Made by a program: the position numbers and the translations under genes. Under the pieces are notes generated by a model, which was not told where the DNA came from, did no database searches, and worked only from the letters and a program-made list of their open reading frames with translations. From positions 18,564,577 through 18,628,576 of the forward strand of contig NC_092582.1 in NCBI RefSeq assembly GCF_037975245.1: 64,000 nt of DNA. The letters run 5' to 3'. Positions 12,801-28,100 of the stretch are shown here, one piece after another. Each line of letters starts with the position of its first letter. The first letter of the stretch is position 1. The stretch is from Apostichopus japonicus (taxonomy: Eukaryota; Echinodermata; Holothuroidea; Aspidochirotida; Stichopodidae).

Positions 12801-15370
12801 ATGCAGGGCTCAGTTTCTTTAATTCAAAATTGAGATGTCTTATGCTGTTCAATCCAGACAGACAAATTCAGGCATCAAGTATAACAAAAAAACCATTACC
12901 ATGGTAACAGACACGCACGGCCATTACTGGGGTCATCACCTGGCCAGGCGATGATCCATTTTGTCAACACCCTAAGCCCAACTTCCACAAACCATTTCTC
13001 GTCTGCAAGGATGCAAACAACCATGAAGGAAAAAAAGTGTCGGCGGGCAGACATTCAAACAACAAAATAAATACAGAGATGGATCAAAAAGAAAGGGGAA
13101 AAAAATGCGACGTTAATATTCCTCAGATAATGATCTTAATCTTTACTTCAAGGGGAAGCCGAGCGGTCTGAAACTACCCACCTGGTGTCTTCGGTTCTTC
13201 TGTTAGTACTTTAATGGGTCGATATAAACATATGATGACTATCACATTTTGGTAGGTGTGAGTACGAATACAAGACCTTACCGTCTTCAAGAGCAAGTAG
13301 AAATCTGCCATGTCGCTCCCACGATAGATAATAGAATGTTTCATGTCAGCTTTTATTTCACTCACTGACAGAAAAAAAAAATTAACTTCCATTTTAAGGA
13401 GGCGACAGTTTTCCATAAGCACAGCCAAAGCATCATCTCAACAGCTGTTGGAAATACTGCGGTATATGGGACTGGAAACGGACGGATGGTTATAATTCGA
13501 CGGCTGAATGAAAGAAACAGTCATCGCCATCAACCAGACGTTGACATATTAGACAGTCACAACGTGTAAATCCACATAAAAACATTATCTGCCAATAAAA
13601 AATATCCATCTGTGTTGGGGAAAAAAAAAGCATTTATGGAAATCTAGAATACATCCATTTTAGAGTTTTAAAATTCTACAAAATTCCGACTTACCAGGAA
13701 CCAATGGGCTGACTGCCGCCGCTGTGATTCGCTGGAAGTTGTAATTCTGGTGATCGATGCCCTTGACTCGGATGTGGAAGTAATCGCCGGGGGGGATGAT
13801 GTCAGCGACGGTGTAGATCCCGTCCTGGGTCGGATCGGGCTCCAAGGTGTACTCGTGGCCCGGGATGATGTGCCCTTGCAGATTCAGAAACTCAACTTTC
13901 TTCAGGTAGCCTCTCGGGAGAAGCTGATCCGCCGAGATGAGGAGCTGGGACCGTACCCCTGTAAATGTGGTGTTTTAAAGTAGCACACGTTCAACAGCAA
14001 TCGATATCATAATCCCAGTCAAAAGCAGGTAATCACTTACCCGTACCGCCTGTAACGACTACGTGTGGAGGATTGTAATACGTATCAGTAGGGCTGGGGG
14101 TGGAAAGGGGGTGAGGAAATTGGAGGTGGAAATGGGGGGGGGGAAATTGGAGGTGGGGAAATTGGAGGTGGAAACGTGGTGGGGAAAGTGGAGGTGGAAT
14201 GGGGATGGGGATAACGGAGGTGGTGGGATAGGATGAAAAGAGTGGTGGGGGGGGGGACATCCACCAGATTTATTTCATGTAATATGCAGATATGGTGCAG
14301 ATGTTGACAGTCAGTTTTAGTATAAGCAGAGCAGTAAAGAATACAAGGAAATGAATGAAAAAGAACCGTTTATTGACCAAACAAACGGGGGGGAACCAAA
14401 ACAACCTACCTCTCAAAGGAAGTCTGCTTGTATGATTCAAGTTGGTGGTCATATCTCTTGAAAAACCAAACTTGAAATCTAACAGACTGATTCCTTGCAC
14501 ACGGAGGGTACTGGACGATGTACTGCTGACGTTCAAGCGGTAAACTCCCGGCGTGGAATTCCTTATGGCAACAATGTATGCTTTTCCTAGAGTTAACAAT
14601 TCTTCTAAGTATGGACCAGTTGGTGGATTTTCTGGACTATTTGGTACCACAGGTATTACATCACCTATTGATAACAATGATAACACAAATGAACTAAAAA
14701 ATTGATACTCCTCCATGAAATAGTTTCTTTACTTTGGTGCTGCAGGGGATTGGGTGGGGGTGGGAAAGGGGGTTTGGGATCCCTTCCAATCCCCTGATCT
14801 TCCTGAGACAACTGCTTTTACAACTTCAATAAGTCAATGCCTTTATCAATTTGACAATAGTACATGGGAAGGTGAATTAACATTATCCAACTGGGGGAAG
14901 AGGAATATTTAAAATAAGTACCACCCCCCCTCCCCCATGGGGGGAGTACCACTTGAAACTGTCAAGTTTTACGATCAACTGCTAAAATAAGTTAAGGTGA
15001 CAAGGGAAACTTGAAACAATATGTGAATTTCACACTCTTACTTGAGGATCATCGGATTCCACTTTTGATGTACATAGATTTGTCATTTACCTGCAGAAAC
15101 TATACGTAACAATTTACAAAGTGTTTTGTATCAAGTGACATTAACTGTGTAAGACAGTCTCGGTTGAATGTTTGTATCATCGAACTCGTGATGATTCTCT
15201 CCGTTTCACTCCTAAGTCCCTCTAAGAACATTGTGTGTGTCCTTATATTTCTGTATAGATATGTAAATCATTTGCATATAATGTTGTGGACAAAATAACT
15301 GAAATTGACTGCAAATACATCCTTTATACTTATAACTGAAAAGAATTGATCAACTGAAGGAAAATACCTA

Positions 15371-15410
<40 letters not shown>

Positions 15411-18400
15411 CATGTGAATGTTAAAATAATACATCAAATTCTACAATCAAATAAGTACCATTTGGGGCTCTGAGCATGATATTTGGGTTGTCTCCACTCA
15501 GGGAAATGATGAACTGTCGTAACCTGGTATCCACGGGTAACCAGTGGTATTGAACTGCCCCCTGGCTCATGTCAGTCGAGATCAGGTGGACTTTTCTAGT
15601 CTGGACGGATAATTCTACAAATTTCAAAACCTAGAGAGAGAGAGAAAGAGACAGCTCAACTTTAAAAAAAAAAGTTGATGGAAAATGACTCTAACTTCTA
15701 GAGTTATAACAATTAAAATGACCAAATATTCATTCACAAAAAATTAAAGGCAAGTCTCTGAAATACTTATCATCCCTCAAAAAATACTTCAAAAAAATAC
15801 ACATAAATACAAATATAAATACAAAATATAAATACAAATAAATATAAATACAAAAAAATACATCAAAAAAAAACTTATCATGACTCAACAAAGTTAGTCT
15901 TAAAAGTAAATCTTTAAATTTAATCAGATTTCTTTAACACTTCAAACATTTTCAGTCCCCAAACCTTACACGTAAGAGGGGAGAGTAAAGTAGATTCTAA
16001 AAAACCTCACCTCTTCGACATCTGACTTATTTAAGTGGAAGACCTGACCAGAGCTGGTGGCTGCAATCTGTTCGTAGGCTGTGTAACCCTCGTGTGCAGA
16101 ATTATTACAGTCGCCAGTCAATACAAACACAACCTAAACAAAATGAAAACAAAAAATGGATGGAAAAAAGTTTATAACACATTTTACTTTCAGTATAACA
16201 CACACACCAATGCAAACAAATGATCTGATCATGAAGAATAAAACATCAATGAAAAGTTGACTTTCATATTAAACATGATTATTAACTTTTCACGGAATAA
16301 GTTGGTTTTTTCCTGTTATTTATAGTACAATGAGGTGTTTAAAATCTTATCCATTGTTAGAAAGGCTATTATATGCAAACCAGTTATCACATTCACACAC
16401 TGTCCAACATGTGTCATTCGGGAGTCAAAATGATAAGAGTATCCCTCAAAACTTGAAGATTTCTCATGCAAAAGACCTCAAGGAAAAAGTGAAAGGTTGG
16501 GAAGACACAGGGGCAACAATATTCCAGAGAAATTTACAATTCAACAAAGCTTTCTCCTAGGTAAGCTAATGTAAATATCGACACAAAGTCTACACCAGTG
16601 TTTCTCAACTTTCCTGCCTCTGGTTGACCACTCCTACCCAATGAACAGTATATTGTATCAGACTACCCCACATCAGAAATCTTTCAATGTCACATATTTG
16701 GCGGATAAATAGTCCAAACGTGAAGTCTTGTTGTGCATTTCTATATTTTGATGTTTCTCAGCTATATTAAAGGCCATTTACCGTGGAGGACCACTCAAAC
16801 CATAGCAACACAACCTTCATTTTTTGGTAGGCCCAATTTCACAAGCCCATGTTGCATTAGGTGGACCATCATTATCTTTCCAGTTGACCGATGATCATAA
16901 GTTGCATAACACTGGTCCGCACTCACAGTATCACAGTGTTATGACAGATGTGCAGTGTCTAAGACATGTTGCACACAACATGTGTGGTAAAAGTGCTATT
17001 GTGAACTTATTGTTGTGGCTAATGACAATCTAATCGCGTTTAGAATCTTTTAAAAGCAAACGACAAAATATATCTTTTATACATATTTCAGTAAAATCTA
17101 CTAATGGCTATAAATTTTTGATGGAAGTAAATTTAAACAAGGCAGCTCCACATCTGGAATCCTATATTCCTCATGGTCATTACTGGTCAACAAATGGCCA
17201 AAACAAGAAGAAAACAAGTGTGAAGCATCCTGGAAACTGGATGGCCAATTTCAAGGACTACAAGTAAATCAATACACGTAGTTCATGCCTTCTTGGTTAT
17301 CCGCATGGTGTCTTTAGAAGGTTGTCCTCCCGACCAGGAAATCTAACGACCATGGCCGTGGTCTTTCGTAGCTAATTTTAAACCCTTGTGCTTAGCAACT
17401 CATCAACATAATAGCCGTTGGTTAATAGTTTCCTGCAATAGGATCAACTGTTTCCTGGAACAACTTATTCTTCTGGGCCGTTCCCATCGCTGCCTGTAAA
17501 GTATAACTTTAACTCGACTCGGGGACAGGTGGACGCTATTTGAGCAAGACAGGTGAACTGGTGGAGTCAGTCAATGGTACTTCCGGATCCAGTCGATGGG
17601 ACAAGCTCATGCACAAATGTGGAAGTAATACTTATTGAATCAATACAAATCTTTTGGTAGTTGGGTTGCATGGAAAAACATCACCCTTGGCTGACTCGAG
17701 TACTCCCGTGTTAAGTATTATCGGAACAAAGAAAAGTAAAAGGAAGATTGCAAACATCTAGCAAGCCCCTGCATGATGTAACCTTAAGAAACATGCATGT
17801 GTATCCACAGCAGTGGAAATGGTAACATAACCCTTGGCTGTCTCAAGCATCAGTAAACATAACCCTCAAATTGGCAGGTTTGGGAATTAGGATATTGACC
17901 TTCTACAATCAACATATGGACCCCTGATCTAAACTAAAAAAAACTTGGTAACATTTTTGGGGCTGTCCCTGTCGACCCACTACATGATCCAATTGGCAAG
18001 TTTGTCAAATTCCCAATTGCTTTTCTTGTCATGTTGTTTCCAAGATGGACACAATTAACATCATATTATGAACTGCAATAATTTTAGATTCAGATAATTT
18101 GCAAAAGTTATCTCTAGTACTTACAAAAATAAATGTAATACATGTACATTTACCAATGCAACTATTTTGCGGTAGATTTGTACGTAAACAGTTTATTTCA
18201 AGTAACATTTCATTTTTAGAGAGGAGATTAAAACAGAGGCATCCTCACAAAAGTTGACAAAATTGTCAGAATTTGTTCATTCATGGTGTCCTTCTGGCTT
18301 CCTCTCTCTCCAGAAACGGGAGATTTTGTTTTTCATTTATTTTCACAGAGTCATAAGATACCATACCCAGTGTCCTTGATGGTAAAGTAGCCATTTGATG

Positions 18401-19157
18401 ACTCACAGGGAGGGGGTGGCACCTAGTCTACCATATGGGAACAATCATTCAATCTGATTACACAAGCTCTCCCTGCAGGCATCATCTACAATTAAAATGC
18501 TGCACGATCATATTACCTAGTACTTGAACTTTATCTTCCACAATTTTAACAGACAGTTGAAGACTAACCACTGTTTCTTGTACATAACCACCACTTGGCT
18601 ATATATCATATGATGACCACAAAAAGCCTCAATGGTGGTGAATGAAAGAAAGAAGATTAAACAAAATTGCAAGAAAACCATTTTTGAGTTGAAACAATCT
18701 TGTTGAAAGAAACCTAAGAAAATGGCAATCACCTTCAGTCTAGAAATTTCAAAATGAATTTAAGAACAAGAATTGTTTTAAAATCGCTACCATTAAAAGA
18801 CAAACCACCCGGGTAATATACCCATAAGACCCCGCCTATACAGGCATGAGACCCAAACAATTTAATTGCACTGACACAATATCAACCCAAGTCTCCTTAC
18901 ATTAGGACCTTACATAGATAAAGGACCTAAATAGATATCGATATATACTGTAGATATGTAGATATGATAGATATATAGATATATATATATATATACAGTG
19001 GAATTACGACCTTCCTCACCGGTTTCGAACCTCTGGACATACAATCAGCGTCCATAGCCAAGTGGTTAGGGTGTCCGCATATAAAACGGAGGCTCGGGTT
19101 CGAATCCCCATGGAGGCTGGAAGGTTTTTTCACTGTTCTGGATTTTTCAACTCTACG

Positions 19158-19194
<37 letters not shown>

Positions 19195-22100
19195 TATATG
19201 CTTAATGTTGTATCAAATGTTCCCTTAAAGAGAAAAAATCTTGATGTTGGACGATCAAGTTCTAGAAGTGAATATTCGAGAGATTTTATTTCCTTTTATT
19301 ACGTTAAATGTATCCTGTTACAAAACAGCAGCGGATGCCAAGGTTTTAACGCTGTCAGTGGACTGATCAAGTCGTGGAGGTTTTTGACCCTACAAATAGT
19401 TAAAAAGTTGAAATAGAGGAAAAGGAAAGAGGGCAAAATCCTTCCCAAATAGCACAATCACTACATCTTAGAAGACAAGCGCTAGCTAGATAGATACAAA
19501 ACATATACCACAAACAGCACTTTAGAGAAGTTTGTACATGTAGTAGTATGTAAACCCTTATATGTTTAACACATTGCGAAAACTTTAAAAGCCAATTCCA
19601 CCGACTTCAATAACATATTTATTATGCAAATACTATTCAACTACTCTTATCAATCTGACACGTATTTATCGTTCTTCCGTATACTTCTTTAACGAAACAA
19701 GCGGCAGAACGCATCGTTCACGGTATGTCTAAAACTCAGCCCGACAGGAAGCTTTAACAGCGCAGGAGAGTCACTGGTCACCGAAAATGAACGAGAAGTT
19801 GAGGATGCCACAAAGCAGCTAATCGGGAAAACATGTGTTTTATCTCTTATCCTGGTTACCAAGTCATTTCTCACATGGAGGAGACGTTATAACACACTAC
19901 ATATGAGAATTGTGTCTGATTGTGTCCCTGTTGTTGTTGTTTTTTGTTTTTTTCTTAAATGCTTTTTTGCTTTTATTTACCTTTTGGATCAAAAAGTCAT
20001 ACCAGTGGAAATTGCTGTACAGAGGAAATCGAAATGGGTTTCAGGTGTGCTGTTATAATGCAGGTGCTGTCTGGTAGGCAGATAACGCGGAAATGGAGAC
20101 CAGTCACATATGTTTCCATAGTAACAGCATAGACCACCATGTTGATGCACTGGAAATTGGCATTCTCCATTAAATGAAGGGAAATGAACTTGCCCCTTTG
20201 TTAAGTTAATATTACTGTTTATCTTCAAAGGTGTTTGTCTACAACTTGCTATCACAGTTCTATGCTAAATGTCTCCAAGTTTCACCAAGCATCTAATATA
20301 CTGTACGCATATCTACTGTGTACACGTTGGAATTGAAACAGCAGAAGGACCTCGGTAACAATTTAACAACAAAGTAAGCTACATGAGACCATTTCTGGCC
20401 ATTCTGATACAATATACAGTAGGATACAAATTGTATAAAGGCATTGAAGACTCGCACACAAAGAAACATCTGATGCCGGTAATCTGACTTAGTTTCGAAT
20501 GAGGTGTGACAGAAGTGTTAGACACCACCATTGATCCCAAAAAATACACACACAGCTTGCTACCTTCAGTAATTAGACACTAGTGTACAGTCAATACATG
20601 CAGCTATGGTCAATACCCACAACACAGTGTACATAGCAGCGATGGACATCTCAGGTATAGATAAAAGATAACAAGGTATCAAATTTCATTACTGTCTGCA
20701 TTTTGTAGTGACAAGAAAAAAACTTCACTTGCAAGCTACGGAAAGTTAACTTTTTCAGACCGAGGGTATATAAACAGTAATGTTAATTTAATACACACTT
20801 GTGCACTGCAACCTAACTAACAGACTTACATGACTACCTGCCTACAGTATGATACAGCTTACTGTACTATTATACAACACATATCAACACAGTGCATTCT
20901 ACAGTATACCTACTGTACAGCATTCAGTACTGGTGAGAATTATTAATGCTGTATCCCCCTTCCCTAAACCAAACACTGAATGCCCCCCCCCCCCCGAGAT
21001 CTGTAAGATGCAGGGAAGAGATTACATCTGCCTTCTTCTCCAGTCATAACCTATGATTGTTTCACTCCCAACTTCAGTCAATTTTATGTTCATATCATAT
21101 CAACATTACCTTCCTACTTTATAAGCCATGCATAAAGGACACAACAAGAACATTGCAATATTCTTTCTGTATGATGTACATACAATTTAACCTCCCAACA
21201 AACTCAGCACCACCACTGTAGTGATTTCATTATTGTTTATCCAATACTAGGGAAACAAAGGCATTTTTTTTTCTTTTTCTATTTCCATTTGAAGGTTACC
21301 AGATAAGAAAACAACAAAGAAAAAGCACCCCTCTTTCCCCTTAATATAGCTTCCTTCCTTTTTCGGAAAAATTGGTTGCTAACTCCATTTTTTTTTTTTT
21401 TTTAAAGGTTATCGTCCTGTTACTTGGAGGCTAATAGGGGGGGACATGAAGGTTGCATTATGTCATACCTGGCTTTCTTTGTCTTGGATCAGTTTCAGTA
21501 CATCTTTCGTTTTGTTGTAGTCCTTCGCTCTGGCATCGGTAAATACATATATCTGTGAACCAGGAAGACTGAGTTCCAGCGCTACTTTAATGGCCGATAC
21601 ACTCATCTCGGGACAATCGCCACCTCCGTGGACGTAGATGTCGTTGAGTTGGCTCAAGAATAAATCTTGGTCCTGAGTCTCCGTTACTGGTCCAACACCT
21701 ACCAAGTAAAAATATTAAACATAAAAAATAATATATCATAAATATATAATATTTACTCCAGCATTCAGAAATTTTAAAAGCACATGTATGGATACATTAT
21801 TTGTAAACAAAACAATTCAACATTTCTTTAATTTAGATTGTTTCACCTTTTCAATACAACTACAGAAACCTGATACTTTGCATAAACATTTAGTGAAAAC
21901 TGAGGACTTTAAACAATTCTGAAATCAAATTTTTAAAATGCTACTTTTGAAGGTAAAATTTCTATTTATGGGACTATTATAGAGACATACATGTACAACA
22001 AACCTTGATAGAAAAAAAAAATTGACATTAAAAAAATTAAAAGACACACAAGCATTTTTTTACCAACTGGTGTTTAATCATTATTACTCTTTTTTTTATA

Positions 22101-25100
22101 TAGTTTTATGGAAATTAATACGTTTTTGGATTCATGGACACACTCAACTGATCATGACTATCTTCACTGCATTTTGTTACCATGGCAGTAAGCAAGTTTC
22201 ATAGATCTTGCTTTAAAGGCATTGAGGACTCGCCCCAAATCGCGTGCCGCGCTCTGAAAAAGTTAACTTTCCATTGCTTGCAAATGACGTTTTCTTCTTG
22301 TCGCTACAAAATGCAGACAGTAATGAAACGTGATACCTTGTTATCTTTTATCTAGACCTGAGATGTCCATCACTGCTATATACACTGTGTTGTGGGTATT
22401 GACCGTAGCTGTATGTATTGACTGTACACTAGTGTCTAATTACCGACGGTAGCAAGCTGTGTGTGTATTTTCTGGGATCGATGGTGGTGTCTAACACTTC
22501 TGTTACACCTCATTCGAAACTAGGTCAGATTACCGGCATGAGACGTTTCTATGTGCGCGAGACTTTACACCCTTTAATGTAGTCCCATTAAGGAATCAAT
22601 GTTACAAACGATGAAATAATTTTGCCTAATTATTGACCAATTTGCAGTTTGGAATATGGAAAGTTGACCCCACTCAGTTAAATCCATAGTTGTTTTAATG
22701 GTGAATAGAATGAATGGGGGAATGCAGTGGTAAATTGGGAAGGAAAATTTAATTTGTGCTCAGACTACCTGTACTAGAAAATATCATACATAAAGCGATG
22801 TTGTAGTGACAACTGGTAACTATGGTCCACATATATCCTGTTTTTAAAGGGAGCTGGTATCCAGCGTAATATATCATATAATTGGCATAATCAGCCATAC
22901 TTGTCATTTCCTCCTAAAGATCTTAATACTTCCTGCTTCTCTGAATTTCAAAATCGTGCCCTTTTTGTCCACATGAAAGCCGCTACCCACCACTAGTTGA
23001 GAAGGTCTCAACATTCCAATCTCCTCTACAGGAGGAACCGAAACTTTTCCATGCCTCTGTTTTGAAGCAACAATAACCCCCTATTTACCTTTAAAAGATT
23101 GTCCAGGCAAGATTCAAATGAACTGCCAAGAAACCATCCATAATACAGTTGATGTATTGTTCCAAATTAAGACATTCTTATAAATTTCAACCATGAAAAT
23201 TCATTCAAACTTCAAAATAAATTCAAATTTAAATGGTACACTTCTTGTTATTAAAGTTAGGTTTATATACTTTTATATACCAGGTATACAGAATTAATAT
23301 TTTGGTGAATATGAACAATTATTGATCAAATGCAGAATGACATATCACATAGAATATCAGCTGGCACAAAACCTACACGATGCATGGACAGAATTCTCAA
23401 CAGATAGATAGATATGTCAGGTCATTTAAACATTTTGCAGCTCAAATAATTACAAATTTGTTACATATATCTATTGAATTATCAATAATGCTTTACAACA
23501 ATAAAGGCAAAAGGACCCAGCTAGGCTACAGTAGATCTTACACAAACCCTACAGGTACAAACAGGTACAAACAGGGAAACGAAGGTGCAAGTTGCACTGC
23601 CTACCGTTTCCCTTGCCCCTAACCTACCTCCTCCCCCCCCCCCCACTTTAGTGTACCTTCCAAAAGTTCTGGCCATAGCATTATAATAAAGAGGGTATCA
23701 TTAAATGTAGGTGATCTTGCAGATAAAAATAGACTTAAAACTAGTATTATTTGGTATTAAAATGGCGTATGCATGTACTTGACAACATGACAGTGAGTTA
23801 TACCTATCGTCTATTTCTAGTCTGTATGTATTACTTCCCTTATTGCAACCAGTGCCAATAGCATAGACTCCTAACTGGTTGATACACACACATGGCTCTA
23901 CTTAACATTCATTGTACAGTATATATATACAAACACATGTACACAGAGGTCATAATCCCAGCTACATATCAGTGATCCCAAAGGGGCCTTGGATAGGAAA
24001 TCAAACCTTTCTGATGTCAACATGTATCCACCATGTATGGCAATAGGCCCTCGTCGTCGGGAATGTAACATTAACACGATCATTTATATTTAATCTACAT
24101 TGAATTTCCAGAAAAAAAAAATTCAGAGCAGATATTTCAGCTATATAATATGAATTGAATGTATCGGCAGGCCTACATGGCATACTAAAATCAAATGAAA
24201 TTTCCATCGTTGCATGGCTTGATTTAGTCAAATTGTCATTATCAACAAGAAAGCATAATTTAATATAGTCTTATTATAGTTTTCTCTTTTAAACGAGATT
24301 GATACTACCATGAAAATCCAACATATGCCCAAAACATAAATTAATTCATTAATGACTTGGCTCCTCGATCTTCATTTGGTGGAAAGAATAATAGATGGGC
24401 CAGTGTCCATTGTTAACTGATCCACAGTCGTCAAGATTACCTTAAGTTGGCTTGGAAGCACTGGCAACCATAGAGCAGACTTTACTCGATTTAATTAGAA
24501 ACTGTTTGATTTCATTGTCTTATTAACTTTTCCTATTTCCATCTAATGGATTAATATTACAAAGAAAAAAGATACAATTTTTGTTCTGTGGCAAAGAAAG
24601 GAACAAAATTATTTGATATTCAGCTAGATAAGTAAACTGTAACCAGACAATATAGTCATCAGATGACATCCAATGACATTCACTATATCCTCAAATAGCA
24701 ATGAGAAACATTAAAGAAAAAACATATAAAAAAAAATAAAAAAAATATTAAAGAAATTTCTCAGAACATCTTGGAGGAACTCGTTGACATTAATTAGCTA
24801 GTTAAGTATGCAATCGTGTCCAAGACAAGAAATAAATACGGCCAATGAAAACTAGTAATGTAAACTATAAGACTGCTCACCTACAATTTGGAGGATCCCA
24901 ATTTCTCTGCCCCCCCTTTCCCTCCCCACCCAACCCACTTTCCCCTTTTCCAATCTATCTGAGTACTGCACCTACTTATAAGGCCATCCACTTTGTACAA
25001 CTTACATGCCGCCATCAAAATGTCAGTTTTAATTTATCCTCTTCTTTAATTCTCCTGCTGTTATCCTTCATTGTAAAACTCAACTTATCTGTCAATCATT

Positions 25101-28100
25101 GCCGGCCATACTGGTCGTGACCTACTGCCTCTGCATCCTAAAAATAGACCACCTGTTCGCTTTCTGGCTCTCTTTCCCTTTAGCCTTCTTCATATCAATA
25201 ATCTCATAACAAATCATATTACTATTTCCCTCGTCATAATTTACCTTTGTCTTCCCAACCCTTGGTCAAGGAAATTCTGGAAGGTACATGTCACAATACA
25301 TCATTAATAACCAGTACTGGGATGATGCTCTTCCCAGCACCACGAACCTACCAAAAACATACTGAAGTTTACCATGAACACTGGGGTGAGTGGGGAAGCG
25401 CAACACAAAAATTGGAAAATTCACTTTTTTTTCTCTTTTTTTAGCAAACAATGAGGAGAGCTAATCTTAGGGGCATTAGGGTCAGGGTAAAAAAAAATGA
25501 AATCAGGGTAGTAGATGCAACACACTCCAGCTAATTTACACAAACTGTCAATAAAAAATAATTTATGTTTCTTAGGTTACAGGAGACATTCCTATTACAG
25601 GTAGCCTCACTAGAAAACCAGGTCCAGCCTGGTAAGTGGGAAGTTGCTGTTTAGAGAGCTCTTTCCTGGTTCAACTTGGTGCATCTTTAAAGGAACCTAT
25701 CTAATATGACATATAATATACTTTTTGTGATAAATATGTCTTTATTGTGGATATTTCTATACAAACTACTCTACTGCCCACTCTATACACTGGTTCTCGT
25801 GGCAGTCAGAAGCAATAGCATTTAAAGAAAAACAGAGTTGTTCAAAAACAAAAGTTACCAGAGTTTTACATGTATTACTTTATCTGCAATGACCCAAAAG
25901 TTTTAAATTTTTCCTCCCAACTCCCCCCCCCCCCACTTCTCATCCCTTTCCCATTATGAACCCCAAAAAAAGTTTCTTATTCAGCTTCAAAGAAACATGT
26001 TTGTTGATCAATCAATGTGAACTCCCAATTAAGTTTGGAATGGCGTAATCCAAAGATACGATAGCTTCGTTTTTAAGGCACTGTTAAATCGCTTTGTCGC
26101 GACAAATACCCTGTGAAGAATCTGTCTCTTAAGAATGGTCTCAAATATTTGACAGTTTTTCTAATATCATAGTTATTCATTTCCGATTCAAAAATCCCAT
26201 TTTATTAAAATGAGCAGACTCATCACGTTTCAGTAAATATCTACTCTTCGGGCCATCATGCTGAAACCTGCCATCTCTTCTGGCTCAAACCAGTCGGGCA
26301 AAACGACAGCTCTGACAAAATTGTCATAACTTGTTGAAAGTCGAAACTGATTCCAGATATGAGCTTTACGGATTGCTCTTAGAGACGAAATAAACAATTC
26401 GGGTATTAAAAGTAAATAGAATGAAATCAGATCTACTAAAAACAAACCTCCAAGTTGGATATCAATTAAGTACCCAGCTGTGAATCAACTAAATTTCAGT
26501 GAATAACTATTTTGGTTTCATAAGATTCAGTCAAGAGATTTATAGGACAATTGGTGTTTTAAATGCATGTATGCGTGCGTGTATGTATGTGTGTAAATTT
26601 CCTATATATTTTTACAAGCTTTGTCATAGGAAAGCAGATCAATATGAAATAAAGCATGAAATTAAATTGAATCCCAAAGTACTTCCCTTCTCTCTGATTC
26701 CCCCACCCCCTTCTCCCCTCTCTCTATCTCTCCAGGCGGGGTTTTTCCCCTCCTTTTTCTTATTTGTTTGAATAATTCTGAATGGACACAAATATTCATG
26801 TCTTCATAAAGTTCTAGGACATGGAAGGATACATAAAATGAAAACTCAATTATGCACATGTGCTTTATAATTATATTGCAATTATAAACCATGGTTGACT
26901 AGTAATGCAGCACACATATACATGTGTGCTTTACACTGCAATTGTAAACCATGGTTGACTAGTAATGCAATACACACACATATATGTGTGCAATTTGCAA
27001 AGCTGATGACCAGTGGCATTAGTTCAGGATCACACATAGGCCTGAGCAACAAACCTGTGCAACATGTTTCGACTGGGGTACATGTGTACAGACTGTGAAA
27101 CCTCACAATTTAAATACTTTGTACAGTATCTAACCTTTAGTTAGAGGCATAAAAGAAGCAGAAAGAATGGCAACAGTTCACTGGACATCAAATAATGAGG
27201 TTTGAGTGTCATTCTACTGTATAGGAAGCAGACTAAGGTTTACTTACAACCGCGGTGAATTTCGTAAACAATGTTGGAGAGGTGGGCAGTGCATGCAGCG
27301 AATAGAAAGTAATGCAAACAGGCTATGAATTTGATTAACCTGAGAGATTATTCTCAGAGACCTTGAACAGAAAGAACGGGATCAGAGAGGATCAGGGTCT
27401 GTAGACGGCCGAGAAGCACCAAGATTGAGGAGAGGTGTGAAACAAGTAGAATAGACTTCGTCCTATGGTTATTGGGTCATACGGTATCCTTCAGGTCTTA
27501 CAACATCCCAACTCTCCTCTCACCCTTCATTCGTTTCTTCATCCTGAACATTTATCAACGTTGTGTAAAAAGATTTTAATGAAATTCAGTACTTAGAGGT
27601 GATCAAACAACTGTTCTGTAACTCTCCCTTCCTTCGCTAACCCTAACGTAATACTGAAATATACAAGTTGAATGCAGAAATCGGATTGGGCAGTTCACAC
27701 TCACACATGGTCACACACTAAAAAGGGAACCACCTTTATCTTAACATGGCTTTACAGAAGAGTATAACACAATTTCTCATTTCCATTCCTACAGTAGGCT
27801 ATGTGGATGTCTTTCTTTAATAGGATGGCAGGGACACTTTTATGAGCCACCAAGTCAGCGATTGTATCTGATATAAGCTTCTTTAATTGACATTTAAAGT
27901 GATTTGTTAAAAACAGTTACCATGGTTAGGGGGAGAAATATTTGTAACTTTTGAGCTATAAAAATTGAGGTTAAAAGGTTGGACATACAAGCTCTTAAAT
28001 CTGTGAAGCCCAAGTGCCTCACTTAACAGAGAAGTCACCTTAGCAGCAGCTGTCAAACTTTCTTTATTTTGCTTATTCCAAGAAGTTAGAAATAGTTCTG

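Larger units (their letters stand above)
16134..21468. other. Hemicentin intron 2 (5.3 kb)
   Basis: Joins exon 2 to exon 3. It carries a tRNA-like SINE region at 19013-19117 flanked by (TA)n tracts (about 18972-18996 and 19160-19190) and an inverted copy of a TTAA-type MITE at about 20434-20775. No coding exon is seen. Confidence 0.6.

Noticed and set aside
12953-13005. Minus-strand frame with splice-like ends ([16 protein letters not shown]...) between hemicentin exons 7 and 8
   Set aside because: It has no hemicentin likeness, and exons 7 and 8 join in phase without it to give the expected VPAAP start of Ig1. It looks like part of a repeat.
19048-19117. Functional tRNA gene
   Set aside because: Acceptor stem has a mismatch, anticodon arm is imperfect, the ATA anticodon is unusual, and flanks look like a SINE.
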